DNA of 43,021 nt from Fischerella muscicola PCC 7414. Lineage in GTDB: Bacteria; Cyanobacteriota; Cyanobacteriia; Cyanobacteriales; Nostocaceae. How positions within the stretch are numbered: position 1 is the first letter of the stretch; each line of letters starts with the position of its first letter. A program made the position numbers and the translations under genes. Below, in pieces: positions 16,977 to 25,156 of this stretch. The DNA lies in contig NZ_AJLK01000008.1 in assembly GCF_000317205.1 (NCBI RefSeq), forward strand, positions 1 through 43,021. Reading direction: 5' to 3'. The notes under the pieces are model-generated. The model ran no database searches. It was given only the letters and a program-made list of their open reading frames with translations, and had not been told where the DNA came from.

Positions 16977-17408
16977 ATATTTCCCCTTCTATGTGGCTTG
17001 TTCACCTAAGTAACTGTGAGCGATCGCATTTTACTAGCTGCTGACTATCTGCTTTAGCAATTGTCAAGTTGTTAGTTGTCGTAGGAGCGTAAGTCTCTAA
17101 TTTTAATTAAATATTTGTAAGAAATAAATGAAGCTTTAGTTAGAAATAATTAAACAGCAAGTCTTTCTTTAGGTAAAGGTGAAAATTTGCTGTTATGTTT
17201 AGCATTTTTAAGTAGATCAGCGTTGACAAACATCATTTTTTCTACTGACTACTAGTAGTTAGTTGTGAAAATTTAGCAACTACCAATGCTTTGGTGTTTG
17301 GGAAAAAGTATTGTCAATAATTTTGACATCAATATTAAAGTTTTTAACAATGCTTTATCCCTAATAGCTTGTGATGAAAGTAGATCTCTTAAGAGAGGAG
17401 AGTAACTG
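16977..17408. other. Intergenic region upstream of Mn catalase
   Basis: The 432-bp AT-rich spacer contains one HIP1 site and no ORF with coding character. Its right part presumably carries the catalase promoter. The leader immediately before the gene is AGAGAGGAGAGTAACTG, containing a strong GGAG Shine-Dalgarno. Confidence 0.5.
17323..17351 (+). promoter_or_regulatory. Possible sigma70-type promoter of Mn catalase
   Basis: TTGACA at 17323-17328 is followed after 16 nt by TAACAA(T). This gives a consensus -35 and a weak -10 about 58 bp before the start codon. It is the best match in this spacer but has no experimental support. Confidence 0.35.
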
Positions 17409-18098
17409 ATGTTCTTTCACAAAAAAGAAACAATTCATGTCGTTGATGTTAAAAAAGCTAACCCACGCTTTGCTCAATTACTTTTAGAGCAGTTTGGTGG
17501 TGCAACAGGTGAATTAACAGCAGCTTTGCAATACTGGACTCAGTCATTCCACTGTGAGCATACTGGAATTCGAGATATGCTGCAAGATATTGCCATTGAA
17601 GAGTTTGGTCATTTAGAAATGGTGGGTAAACTCATCGAAGCGCATACCAAAAATGTTGACCAAACTGAAGCTTATAAAAGTACTTTGTTCGCTGTACGTG
17701 GTATGGGACCACACTTACTAGATAGCCAAGGTGTTGCTTGGAATGCTAATTACGTCAATGAAGGTGGTGATGTCGTACGCGATTTAAGAGCAGATATTGC
17801 TGCTGAAGCTGGCGCACGTCAAACTTACGAAGCATTAATTAAATTAGCACCAGATGAAGGTACTAAAAATACTCTTGTTCATCTTTTGACAAGAGAAATA
17901 TCCCACACCCAAATGTTTATGAAAGCATTAGATTCTTTGGGTAAATTAACAGATCCGTTCTTTGGTAATATCCAACCTGATAGCACTGTTGATATTTACT
18001 ATAACTTGTCTACAGATGGCAAAGATGAGCGTGGTCCTTGGAATTCAGAACCAACTTTCCGTTACATTGCTGATCCTTTAGCAGAAAAGCAATCGTAA
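17409..18098 (+). CDS. Manganese catalase (KatB-like)
   Basis: This 229-residue four-helix-bundle enzyme disproportionates hydrogen peroxide at a dimanganese centre. The ligand set is visible: E35 (GATGE), E65 and H68 (IEEFGHLE), E133 (IAAEAGAR) and H166 (REISHTQMF), spaced as in characterised Mn catalases. The length and the C-terminal NSEPTFRYIADPL segment fit the short cyanobacterial form (Anabaena KatB type), which lacks the long C-terminal lobe of the Lactobacillus enzyme. A strong GGAGAG ribosome site precedes the ATG. It is probably monocistronic, with a MITE immediately downstream. Confidence 0.93.
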   Translation: MFFHKKETIHVVDVKKANPRFAQLLLEQFGGATGELTAALQYWTQSFHCEHTGIRDMLQDIAIEEFGHLEMVGKLIEAHTKNVDQTEAYKSTLFAVRGMGPHLLDSQGVAWNANYVNEGGDVVRDLRADIAAEAGARQTYEALIKLAPDEGTKNTLVHLLTREISHTQMFMKALDSLGKLTDPFFGNIQPDSTVDIYYNLSTDGKDERGPWNSEPTFRYIADPLAEKQS

Positions 18099-18208
18099 TT
18101 AGTTAGTTGGTGTTTGGTGTTAGTTGTTTGTTGTTTGGAAAAACAATTTTTCTACCGACAATCAACTATTAGTGGTCTGTGTCAATTAGTTCTGGCTCTT
18201 TACGAGGG

Positions 18209-18247
18209 GTCAGATGCCCGACTTTTTAAAAAAGTCGGGCATCTGAC
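18209..18247. repeat. Hairpin copy 2 (CCCGAC core, compensatory change)
   Basis: The perfect 19-bp stem starts GTCAGATGCCCGACTTTTT. Relative to the other four copies, which have ATCCCCGAC/GTCGGGGAT, one C-G pair is G-C here on both arms (ATGCCCGAC/GTCGGGCAT), so pairing is kept. Confidence 0.9.
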
Positions 18248-18260
18248 AGTCCATAAAAAT

Positions 18261-18372
18261 GGCGTTGCATAAAATATGGATGAATAATGAACCGCTAAGA
18301 TGCCAAGAACGCCAAGAATTGAGTTTTTCAATCAAAAGAGAAAATAAAATCATCCCGCAAATAGGCAACGCC
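18261..18372. mobile_element. Nested 112-bp MITE with GGCGTTGC ends
   Basis: The element begins GGCGTTGCATA and ends with the complement of GGCGTTGCCTA. It is flanked by a perfect 8-bp duplication, ATAAAAAT (18253-18260 and 18373-18380). Inside is AACCGC...GATGCCAAGAACGCCAAGA, a partial copy of the dispersed repeat that also opens cobA. Confidence 0.85.
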
Positions 18373-18474
18373 ATAAAAATTAATGGGACAGACCACTAGT
18401 GTGTCAAAATAATAAAAATAGTATTTAAAATTTGCTAAGATTATTGACTATATATTTTAAATTTTCCCTTGCTA

Positions 18475-19191
18475 ATGGTGTCTGCATGTTTACTAGTATC
18501 CCACGGTAGTCGAGATCCACGTCCAGAAGTTGCCATGCAGGAGTTGGCAAAGCTTGTAATTGCTCAGGCGCGAAGTCTTGAAGTTGGATTTACAGTTGGT
18601 ACAGCGTGCTTAGAACTCAATCCAGAACCTTTGCACGAGCAAATCATTAAGTTTGTTAAAAATTCTGTTGGTTGGGAGAAGGTTTATCTCAAAGTTGTGC
18701 CACTGTTTTTGCTACCAGGGGTACATGTCATGGATGATATTCCTCATGAAGTAAGGCTGGCAAGAGCGGCTCTTGGCGAAGATATTTTGATAGAATTACA
18801 GCCACATTTAGGTAGTCACTCTGGTTTAGAGAACTTTTTAGCCAAGCAATTCGCTGCTACAACAGCGACAGCGAGGATTCTTTTAGCGCATGGTAGCCGT
18901 CGTCCGGGATCACAAATACGAGTGGAAGCTATAGCGAAAAATTTAGATGCAGTGACTGCCTATTGGTCTGTACCTCCCAGTTTAGAAGTGCAAGTCAAAG
19001 AGTTGATTAAGGTTGGACACAGAAAAATTGCAATATTACCATACTTTTTATTCGCAGGTGGAATAACTGATGCGATCGCTCAGTTAACAGAAAAGTTACA
19101 ATTACAGTTTCCTGGGGTGGATTTGCAGCTGGCAGAACCTTTAGGAGCAAGTGCAGAGTTAGCTGATTTAGTTTGGGATTTGATAAAGTAA
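18475..19191 (+). CDS. Sirohydrochlorin chelatase (CbiX/SirB type)
   Basis: The 238-residue protein has two homologous halves, each starting with the chelatase signature (SHGSRDPRP at about residue 9 and AHGSRRPGS near the middle) with the metal-binding/catalytic histidine. This is the long, internally duplicated CbiX/SirB architecture, inserting Fe2+ (siroheme) or Co2+ (anaerobic-type cobalamin route) into sirohydrochlorin. Which metal is used in vivo cannot be told. ATG 18475 is preferred over TTG 18469. Its TAA overlaps the cobA ATG by one base (TAATG), so translational coupling with the next step-related gene is likely. Confidence 0.9.
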   Translation: MVSACLLVSHGSRDPRPEVAMQELAKLVIAQARSLEVGFTVGTACLELNPEPLHEQIIKFVKNSVGWEKVYLKVVPLFLLPGVHVMDDIPHEVRLARAALGEDILIELQPHLGSHSGLENFLAKQFAATTATARILLAHGSRRPGSQIRVEAIAKNLDAVTAYWSVPPSLEVQVKELIKVGHRKIAILPYFLFAGGITDAIAQLTEKLQLQFPGVDLQLAEPLGASAELADLVWDLIK

Positions 19192-20009
19192 TGAACCGCC
19201 ATAGACACGAAGTGGCTTCCCGTAGGGTAGATGCCAAAGACGCCAAGGAAGAGGGGAAGAATTGTTTGGGAAAGGTTTATTTGGTGGGCGCAGGGCCAGG
19301 CGATCCAGGGTTGATGACACTCAAGGGTAAGGGGTTGTTGGAGTGTGCAGATGTTGTAATTTATGATGCTTTAGTGAGTCCAGCAATTATAGAAATGATT
19401 AATCCCCAAGCGGAGAAAATTAATGCTGGTAAACGGCGGGGACGTCATTCACTTGTGCAGGAAGAAACGACTCAGTTAATGATTGAGAAAGCACAGGAAC
19501 ATGCGGTTGTCGTCCGGTTGAAGGGGGGTGATCCGTTTGTTTTTGGTCGCGGTGGCGAAGAGATGGAAGAATTATTGCAAGCGGGAGTAGATGTAGAGGT
19601 TGTGCCGGGTATTACATCGGGGATAGCGGCTCCAGCCTATGCAGGTATTCCTTTGACACATCGGTTGTATAGTTCTTCAGTAACATTTGTGACTGGGCAT
19701 GAGGCAGCAGGTAAGTATAGACCGAGCGTGAATTGGAGTGCGATCGCTCACGGTTCCGAAACGATAGTGATATATATGGGGATTCACAATTTGCCTTATA
19801 TTGTCCAGGAGTTAGTGAAGGCGGGGTTGAGTCTGGAAACTCCTATTGCTTTAGTACGTTGGGGTACAAGACCAGATCAACAAGAGTTGCTTGGTGAGTT
19901 AGGGACAATTATAGAGCAGGTTGAGCAAACTGGATTTGAAGCGCCTGCGATTGTGGTGATTGGGGCGGTGGTGCATATGCACAAAATTTTATCTGGTTGT
20001 CGTTTGTGA
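19191..20009 (+). CDS. cobA: Uroporphyrinogen-III C-methyltransferase
   Basis: This 272-residue SAM enzyme methylates uroporphyrinogen III at C2 and C7 to precorrin-2, the entry to siroheme and cobalamin. The core starts [36 protein letters not shown] and [21 protein letters not shown] are diagnostic. Its product, after oxidation, is the substrate of the chelatase encoded immediately upstream. The first ~25 residues ([20 protein letters not shown]) are translated from a dispersed nucleotide repeat rather than from ancestral coding sequence. The original start may be an internal codon near 19,267 ([10 protein letters not shown]). Confidence 0.93.
   Translation: MNRHRHEVASRRVDAKDAKEEGKNCLGKVYLVGAGPGDPGLMTLKGKGLLECADVVIYDALVSPAIIEMINPQAEKINAGKRRGRHSLVQEETTQLMIEKAQEHAVVVRLKGGDPFVFGRGGEEMEELLQAGVDVEVVPGITSGIAAPAYAGIPLTHRLYSSSVTFVTGHEAAGKYRPSVNWSAIAHGSETIVIYMGIHNLPYIVQELVKAGLSLETPIALVRWGTRPDQQELLGELGTIIEQVEQTGFEAPAIVVIGAVVHMHKILSGCRL
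19192..19248 (+). repeat. AACCGCCATAGAC...GACGCCAAGGA dispersed repeat inside cobA 5' end
   Basis: The segment starts GAACCGCCATAGACACGAAG and ends GATGCCAAAGACGCCAAGGA. Related copies occur at about 18,288-18,320 (partial), 38,393-38,453 (minus strand) and 42,909-43,010. Confidence 0.8.
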
Positions 20010-20023
20010 TGATCAACCTTATA

Positions 20024-20095
20024 AGTTCTGACTCTTTGCGAGGCCCAGATCCCCGACTTTTTTAAAAAGTCGGGGATCTAGCAGTCCATCAAAAT
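20024..20095. repeat. Hairpin copy 3 with MITE-type flanks
   Basis: The stem AGATCCCCGACTTTTT/AAAAAGTCGGGGATCT (20047-20079) is flanked on the left by AAGTTCTGACTCTTTGCGAG and on the right by CAGTCCATCAAAATTAATG. Both flanks match the MITE of copy 2, but the GTGGTCTGT ends are missing. It lies between the convergent cobA and Hpt/CheW genes and may act as a barrier or terminator, although no T tract follows the stem. Confidence 0.8.
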
Positions 20096-20162
20096 TAATG
20101 CGATCGCTAATTGTTAAATCAATGTTAGGGTGGGTAATTCCCACCTTAAATTCATATGCATG

Positions 20163-21935
20163 TCAAGTAGCTGTTGAGAATTGACTAGTAACAATCCAAT
20201 TCAGCAAATCGCCAGCACTCAGCACAGGCACTATTTGCCCATCATCAAAAATTGTATAGTTACTAATGCCAGTAGGTAGGGTTGTATTAGCTTCAATTTG
20301 ATGAATAGAAACTTCTATTTCACCCCAACAACGATGTATTTGTATTGCAACTTGTTGATTGTTATCTCTAATGATTAACACATTAGCAGTATCGATTTGT
20401 GGCAGAGAATCTAAAGATGATATTGCGGGATATAAGTTATAAGATTGTAAGTATTGCTCAAGCTTAATTAAGCGAATTGTTGAACCTTGCCAGTACAAAA
20501 ATTCACTATCAAGTTGTTCCAACAAACATGTTTCTACAATTATATTTGTTGGCAATGCCACGATCATACCATTACATTCTACTAGCATGACTCGCTGTCT
20601 AGAGAGATGTAAGGGTGTTTGTACAAAAGATTCTCTGAGATTTTGGGCTGTTTTTTCTAAAAGACAATTAACTTGATTGGCATCAGCCATATTGTTCTCA
20701 ATATCTTTTGTGATTGCTTGAATTTTAGCAATAGTTTCAATGACTGTCTGTGACAGATAATTTAATTCTTGGCTGTTGTCTGTGAGATGATAATCGGCAA
20801 CAACGTAATAGGGGTTGGCATTTTGTGTATGTATCTTCGTCAATGTAGATACATTTGTGGCGAATTTGTCATAGGCAAGATGTAGTTCATAATTTTCTAA
20901 TTCCAGCTTTTTGACGCGCAGACTAAGATTGTGAATGAGCTTATGTAATCTATCTATGTGCATTTTTAGGTTTTGTTGCTGGATAGTAAGTTCCTGAAAT
21001 AAAAAATTGATTTTCTCAATTTTATTGGCAGGAGTTCGCGCTGTTATTTCTTGATTTTCTCTCTGGCAACTAGAAAACAATACATCTTGTAACAGTTCTA
21101 AACATATTACTTCTGGTTCTGGAAATTCCCGAATAAATTTTCCTTTTTTATCCAAGTTTGCAGGAATTTCAGTCGGCAATTGTGCAAGTTGCTTTGTCAG
21201 TATTAATGTTTGCGATCGCTGCCATGTCAATAATGCTAATTTAGCAATTTCTGTGACATCTGTATTGGATACAGCTACTTCTAAATGTTGCATAACTGAC
21301 TGACAAAGCTGGGTAAAAGCCTTTAAATGAAGTAACTCACCTAAATCACCCAACTGAGTAGCTATCATGATGACTTCTGCTTTTAAAGCAGACTTATCTG
21401 TTTTAGCTAGTAAAGATTTTAGGTGTTGTAGGTATTCTTCTACTTCAGTTTGGAAAATTAATAAGATGATGTCTTCTAGTTCTTGAGGAGGTGAGTACTG
21501 TGTTGAGTTATTTGTCCAAATTTGCTGATTTAAACGCTTTTTTAACTCCTCAAACACTGGAAAACAAAAACTTGCTAACCATTGCTCATCTACAACATAG
21601 CCAACAGAAAGTAATTTAACTATCTGACGTAACCATTCAACGCTAGATAGGAGTAAAGTCTGTAACTCGGTGTCAACTTCTAAAAAGTTTGTCTGTTTTT
21701 TGAAATCTTGTAGCGCATCTACTAAACGGTTAGTAAAATCACTCAGTAAAGGAAAGCCTATAATATCTGCACCAGCTTTGATCGAATGAATCACTTTGAG
21801 AGCTAAATCAATATTTTGCAAATAGCTTTCATGGTTAGATTTGAGTTCCAAGAATATAGATTCTAGGGTATTCAAATTCCTGTTGGCTTCTTCCAGGAAG
21901 TTTATCTGGTTTTCTAGTTCCCTATCTTTTAACAT
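20163..21935 (-). CDS. CheA-like Hpt/CheW-domain protein lacking the ATPase domain
   Basis: The protein (590 residues from ATG 21935; a TTG eight codons earlier is also possible) begins with an Hpt domain whose phosphoacceptor motif is VIHSIKAGADIIGF (H50). A second helical region (about 165-250, EVEEYLQHLKSLL onward) looks like a degenerate Hpt without the histidine. A long helical, dimerisation-like segment (about 310-370) follows. The C-terminus (about 440-585, RQRVMLVECNGMIVALPTNI onward) is CheW-like, for docking to chemoreceptor arrays. The N, G1, F and G2 boxes of the histidine-kinase ATPase domain are absent. It could act as a phosphotransfer scaffold in a taxis or pilus pathway. No che genes adjoin it. 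Confidence 0.75.
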   Translation of the reverse strand: MLKDRELENQINFLEEANRNLNTLESIFLELKSNHESYLQNIDLALKVIHSIKAGADIIGFPLLSDFTNRLVDALQDFKKQTNFLEVDTELQTLLLSSVEWLRQIVKLLSVGYVVDEQWLASFCFPVFEELKKRLNQQIWTNNSTQYSPPQELEDIILLIFQTEVEEYLQHLKSLLAKTDKSALKAEVIMIATQLGDLGELLHLKAFTQLCQSVMQHLEVAVSNTDVTEIAKLALLTWQRSQTLILTKQLAQLPTEIPANLDKKGKFIREFPEPEVICLELLQDVLFSSCQRENQEITARTPANKIEKINFLFQELTIQQQNLKMHIDRLHKLIHNLSLRVKKLELENYELHLAYDKFATNVSTLTKIHTQNANPYYVVADYHLTDNSQELNYLSQTVIETIAKIQAITKDIENNMADANQVNCLLEKTAQNLRESFVQTPLHLSRQRVMLVECNGMIVALPTNIIVETCLLEQLDSEFLYWQGSTIRLIKLEQYLQSYNLYPAISSLDSLPQIDTANVLIIRDNNQQVAIQIHRCWGEIEVSIHQIEANTTLPTGISNYTIFDDGQIVPVLSAGDLLNWIVTSQFSTAT

Positions 21936-22424
21936 AGTTGGAATTATTTTTGCTACCAAATGAAAGGGAATACATTGTCAATTTAAAATTTTTAGACAAT
22001 AGTCGATGCCGTAGGTATTGTTAAATCACAATGAATCAACAGGTATAGCGAATCAGAAATTATTCAATTATAAATTAGTCATCAAGAATGAAACTGTCAA
22101 ATATTGTTCAATTTTCATTATTTATATAATTTATTTTTCTTAATTAAATCTTTATTTACTTTATTTAAGTAAGAAAATAACATTAAATACCAAAAAAATA
22201 TTCATATTTATACCAATTTTAAAAAGCATATAACACATGAATAATATCAATGTATCTGCTAATACTTGAAGGTTTTGGGGTAAAAAGTAAAAGAAAAAAG
22301 GCGTAGAATAAGCAATTTAGTCCCTTGCCATTCCCTTTTACCAAGCAACCTTCCAATATTAAAAGTTTTCATTGATGTCCGCTTTCAGGATGTGGTCAAA
22401 ATAACCGTTATCCATGACACAGCA
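21936..22424. other. AT-rich intergenic region with a possible inverted-repeat element
   Basis: This is the spacer between two minus-strand genes and presumably holds the promoter of the Hpt/CheW gene. At 22260-22361 the two ends (TAATACTTGAAGGTTTTGG and, on the other strand, TAATATTGGAAGGTTGCTTG) form an imperfect inverted repeat of about 28 bp, which could be a decayed MITE. No ORF was seen. Confidence 0.4.
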
Positions 22425-24347
22425 CTAGGCTTTGTCTTTTTGCAATGAAAGTCCTAGATAATATACAAAGCGCTCTCGTAATTGCTCAACGGTTAAATTA
22501 TGAGTCCAGTACTCTAGCAAAGTGTGACCAAATGCCCAGGCATTTTGGTTAGGTGAGCCAGAGTTTTCTAACAGTAACGGCCACAGAACAAGTAAATCAA
22601 ACTTCAGTGTTTTATCAGTACTCAAGAGTAAAAATAAATCATAAGCCATCTGGAGTTTACCAATCACAATTGGCAACTGTTCGGCTGGGATTTTCTCGGC
22701 AAGTAGAGTTGCCAAAGTGGGAGATCCGGTTGAGAGGGTTGAAATAAATTTGAGAATTGGACTTTTGAGTAATGCAGTCAGTCCTTGAGTTGTTGCCATT
22801 TGGAAAGTGTAGTGGTCGATGATTTTGGCAGCAGCAACACTCCGGGCTTCTAGGTTACGCAAAAAACGAGCTAGACGCAATTGCTTGGCAGGTGCGATCG
22901 CATCAATTAACACTAAAGATAAGGCATCTATTCCCCAAGCACTCCGACCTGTGTTGCTATCTGCCGTGACAACAGGCAAAACTCGGTTACAAAAATCGCC
23001 CAACTGTTGAGCGCGGTACTGAGTTGCTTCCCGAATCGCCACTTCTTTCGGTCGTTCTCCCCATTGCCAATCATAGGGAGGCTGCCATTCTCGAATCGGG
23101 CGCAGGCGATCAACTTGGGTAACAATGGCAATAGCAGGCAAATCTGCCACTTCCTCTTTCATGTCTCGCAGAAAATCCACATCCATTTGCAGAGCCGGAT
23201 CAAGGGCAGGGGTGACTAGTAGCAGTAAGTCTGCATGATTGGCGTAATCAAGCACAAGTGTGCGTAGATCGTTACGGTTGACTTGTTCGTAACCAGGTGT
23301 GTCCCAAAGCCTCAGGGCTTCGCCTTCTGGTGCTTGCCAGTGATAACTCTGAATTTTATCTGTACTAGGTAATACATCAACTTCTGCTAAATCTGCCTGA
23401 AATAAAGTATTAATCAAGCTACTTTTCCCAGCCCCGGTTCTCCCTATCAAAAGAATATTGACGGGTTTTTGCTCAACTACCTCCACGGGTTCGGCTTGTG
23501 CGAGGATTTCTCGCAGGGTTTGAGTTTTGGTAGGGGCGGGAGATGGTGAGACAACAGGAGATTCGACAACAGGCACCATACCACTGTAGAGAGCGATCGC
23601 CTGTTGGCATAAATTCCTCAGTGCTGCTTCCCTCAGCAACTGGCTGAAATTCACCAGTAGTTGCTGATTTGCTTGGTTACTGTAACTTTGACTGGCGCGG
23701 TTTGCTATTGCTGCAACTGGGTTCAATAGCCACTGCGCCCAGTTCCAAGCACGTAATAGTTTCTTAGCAGAAGGTTCCAACTTCTGGTACATCTCATAAG
23801 CTTGGAATGCTTGCCCAACGGTAACTTGATTTAGAGCCGGAGATAACTTTTGCATCCACTGATCCATCTCATCTACCGTACCTCGGATCAGGGCATAAGC
23901 TTGGGGAACGTAGATATTGAGCAGAGGATACTTAACTTCGGGGTGGTAAATATTGGCAATGGCAACAACAACAGCTTGACAACGCTGCCAAAAAGTTTGC
24001 CAGTCTTCCCAAATCGGGGGATCGCTTTGTGATGCTAGCAGAATTTCTTGGAGTGCTGCTTCAGCTCGATTAGTTGCATCAGTTTTTTCTGAAGAGATTG
24101 TATCACCTGTTACAGACTCTAGTTCTTTTGTCACCTCTGCCATCACAGATTCTACTTGGGCGATCGCAGGGCGAGTCCAATGTACCAGCAGCCAACGCCA
24201 GCCCACAAACACCAGGATAAACACACCCCAAATCCAATTCAGCCCCCACTCGTGAATTTGCAACCCCGCCGATACCAGTAAGAAAATGATGATGGTTGCG
24301 ATGGGAGTTGCCAAAACAAGCCATTGCCAAAGTTTTAGTCGCACCAT
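22425..24347 (-). CDS. Membrane-anchored dynamin/Era-like GTPase
   Basis: The 640-residue protein has two N-terminal membrane helices (about 9-28 and 38-55), then a helical region, then a GTPase domain near residue 300. Its motifs are P-loop GRTGAGKSSLIN, a switch region with DVLPSTDK, G3 WDTPGYE, and G4-like TQVDRLRP. The C-terminal region is helical. It belongs to the 50S-ribosome-binding-GTPase-like / YfjP-type group (MMR_HSR1), whose role in cyanobacteria is not defined. I chose ATG 24347 over TTG 24365. The gene is divergent from the toxin-antitoxin pair, with 92 bp between starts. Confidence 0.8.
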   Translation of the reverse strand: MVRLKLWQWLVLATPIATIIIFLLVSAGLQIHEWGLNWIWGVFILVFVGWRWLLVHWTRPAIAQVESVMAEVTKELESVTGDTISSEKTDATNRAEAALQEILLASQSDPPIWEDWQTFWQRCQAVVVAIANIYHPEVKYPLLNIYVPQAYALIRGTVDEMDQWMQKLSPALNQVTVGQAFQAYEMYQKLEPSAKKLLRAWNWAQWLLNPVAAIANRASQSYSNQANQQLLVNFSQLLREAALRNLCQQAIALYSGMVPVVESPVVSPSPAPTKTQTLREILAQAEPVEVVEQKPVNILLIGRTGAGKSSLINTLFQADLAEVDVLPSTDKIQSYHWQAPEGEALRLWDTPGYEQVNRNDLRTLVLDYANHADLLLLVTPALDPALQMDVDFLRDMKEEVADLPAIAIVTQVDRLRPIREWQPPYDWQWGERPKEVAIREATQYRAQQLGDFCNRVLPVVTADSNTGRSAWGIDALSLVLIDAIAPAKQLRLARFLRNLEARSVAAAKIIDHYTFQMATTQGLTALLKSPILKFISTLSTGSPTLATLLAEKIPAEQLPIVIGKLQMAYDLFLLLSTDKTLKFDLLVLWPLLLENSGSPNQNAWAFGHTLLEYWTHNLTVEQLRERFVYYLGLSLQKDKA

Positions 24348-24410
24348 TGCCCTATACCTGTCCAAAGTGGAGCTTTTGTATTACTATTTATGGTATCTAA
24401 TTATGATTTA

Positions 24411-24436
24411 ATTTAGTATTTAATTAGGTGCTAAAT
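24411..24436. promoter_or_regulatory. Possible autoregulatory operator of the TA pair
   Basis: ATTTAG (24411-24416) and CTAAAT (24431-24436) form an inverted repeat immediately before the antitoxin start at 24440. Phd-type antitoxins commonly repress their own operon through such palindromes. The match is short, so this is a suggestion. Confidence 0.35.
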
Positions 24437-24439
24437 CTT

Positions 24440-24790
24440 ATGATTAACCTAGATAATATTCACTCTCTTACAGACTTCAAGCGCAACGTCAAACAGTTTC
24501 TAGAACGCATCAAAATAAATAAATCTCCTCTTGTCCTTACTGTTAACGGTAAAGCAGAAATCGTTGTTCAAGATGCAAGTGCCTTTCAAGAAATGATGGA
24601 TAGGCTGCAACAGGCAGAAAAAGAAGTGCAAAAGCTGAAGTTAGAAGCACTACAGCGTGATGTTGCGATCGGAGCCGAACAGTTGAAAAATGGACAGTAC
24701 ACCGAATACGATGATGAGTCTTTACCTAATTTGCTAGACGACATTAAGGCACGAGGAAAACGTCGGCTGGCTCAGGATAGCTCACAATGA
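24440..24790 (+). CDS. Phd/YefM-family antitoxin
   Basis: This 116-residue protein has an N-terminal Phd/YefM DNA-binding fold (NIHSLTDFKRNVKQFLERI...PLVLTVNGKAEIVVQDASAFQ). A helical tail rich in E and K follows (about 55-115), which would fold on the toxin. The ATG at 24440 fits the conserved start; an upstream GTG would only add four residues. The last four bases (ATGA) overlap the toxin start, the usual coupling for TA pairs. Confidence 0.9.
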   Translation: MINLDNIHSLTDFKRNVKQFLERIKINKSPLVLTVNGKAEIVVQDASAFQEMMDRLQQAEKEVQKLKLEALQRDVAIGAEQLKNGQYTEYDDESLPNLLDDIKARGKRRLAQDSSQ

Positions 24791-25077
24791 ATCGTTACAG
24801 ACTCTCTCAGCAAGCAGAACAAGATTTGGAGGACATCTGGATTTATCTTGCTCAACACGATGAACTTGCAGGCGACAAGCAGATTGCTCAACTTCTTGAT
24901 CGCCTGCCAATGTTAGCTCAGTTTCCTGACATGGGCAGAAAGCGAGATGATTTACTCCAAGGACTAAGAAGTTTTCCTGTAAAACCTTACATCGTCTTTT
25001 ATACAAAAATTACCGACGGGATAGAAATTGTTCGAGTCTTACATCAATCAAGAGATATTGAAAATTATTTTTCTTGA
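24787..25077 (+). CDS. ParE/RelE-superfamily toxin
   Basis: This 96-residue protein has the ParE pattern: YRLSQQAEQDLEDIWIYLAQH at the N-terminus, FPDMGRKRDDLLQGLRSFPVKPYIVFY in the middle and IEIVRVLHQSRDIENYF at the end. ParE toxins inhibit DNA gyrase, but some RelE relatives cleave mRNA, so the target here is inferred only. It is translationally coupled to the upstream antitoxin (ATGA overlap). Length and motifs look intact. Confidence 0.9.
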   Translation: MNRYRLSQQAEQDLEDIWIYLAQHDELAGDKQIAQLLDRLPMLAQFPDMGRKRDDLLQGLRSFPVKPYIVFYTKITDGIEIVRVLHQSRDIENYFS

Positions 25078-25156
25078 CTTTTAGGACTTGTAATTGATAT
25101 CGGAGTTGCCTCAGTCAGTTAACAGTGAACAATTAACTGATAACTGAATAAAAAGC

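Larger units (their letters stand above)
18172..18396. mobile_element. TA-flanked MITE carrying hairpin copy 2, host of a nested element
   Basis: The ends are GTGGTCTGTGTCAATTA (left) and GTGGTCTGTCCCATTAA (right, other strand), both flanked by TA, as expected for Tc1/mariner-IS630-type mobility. Removing the nested element at 18261-18372 and one copy of its 8-bp duplication leaves a MITE of about 105 bp. The MITE contains the 19-bp stem at 18209-18247. Confidence 0.75.
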
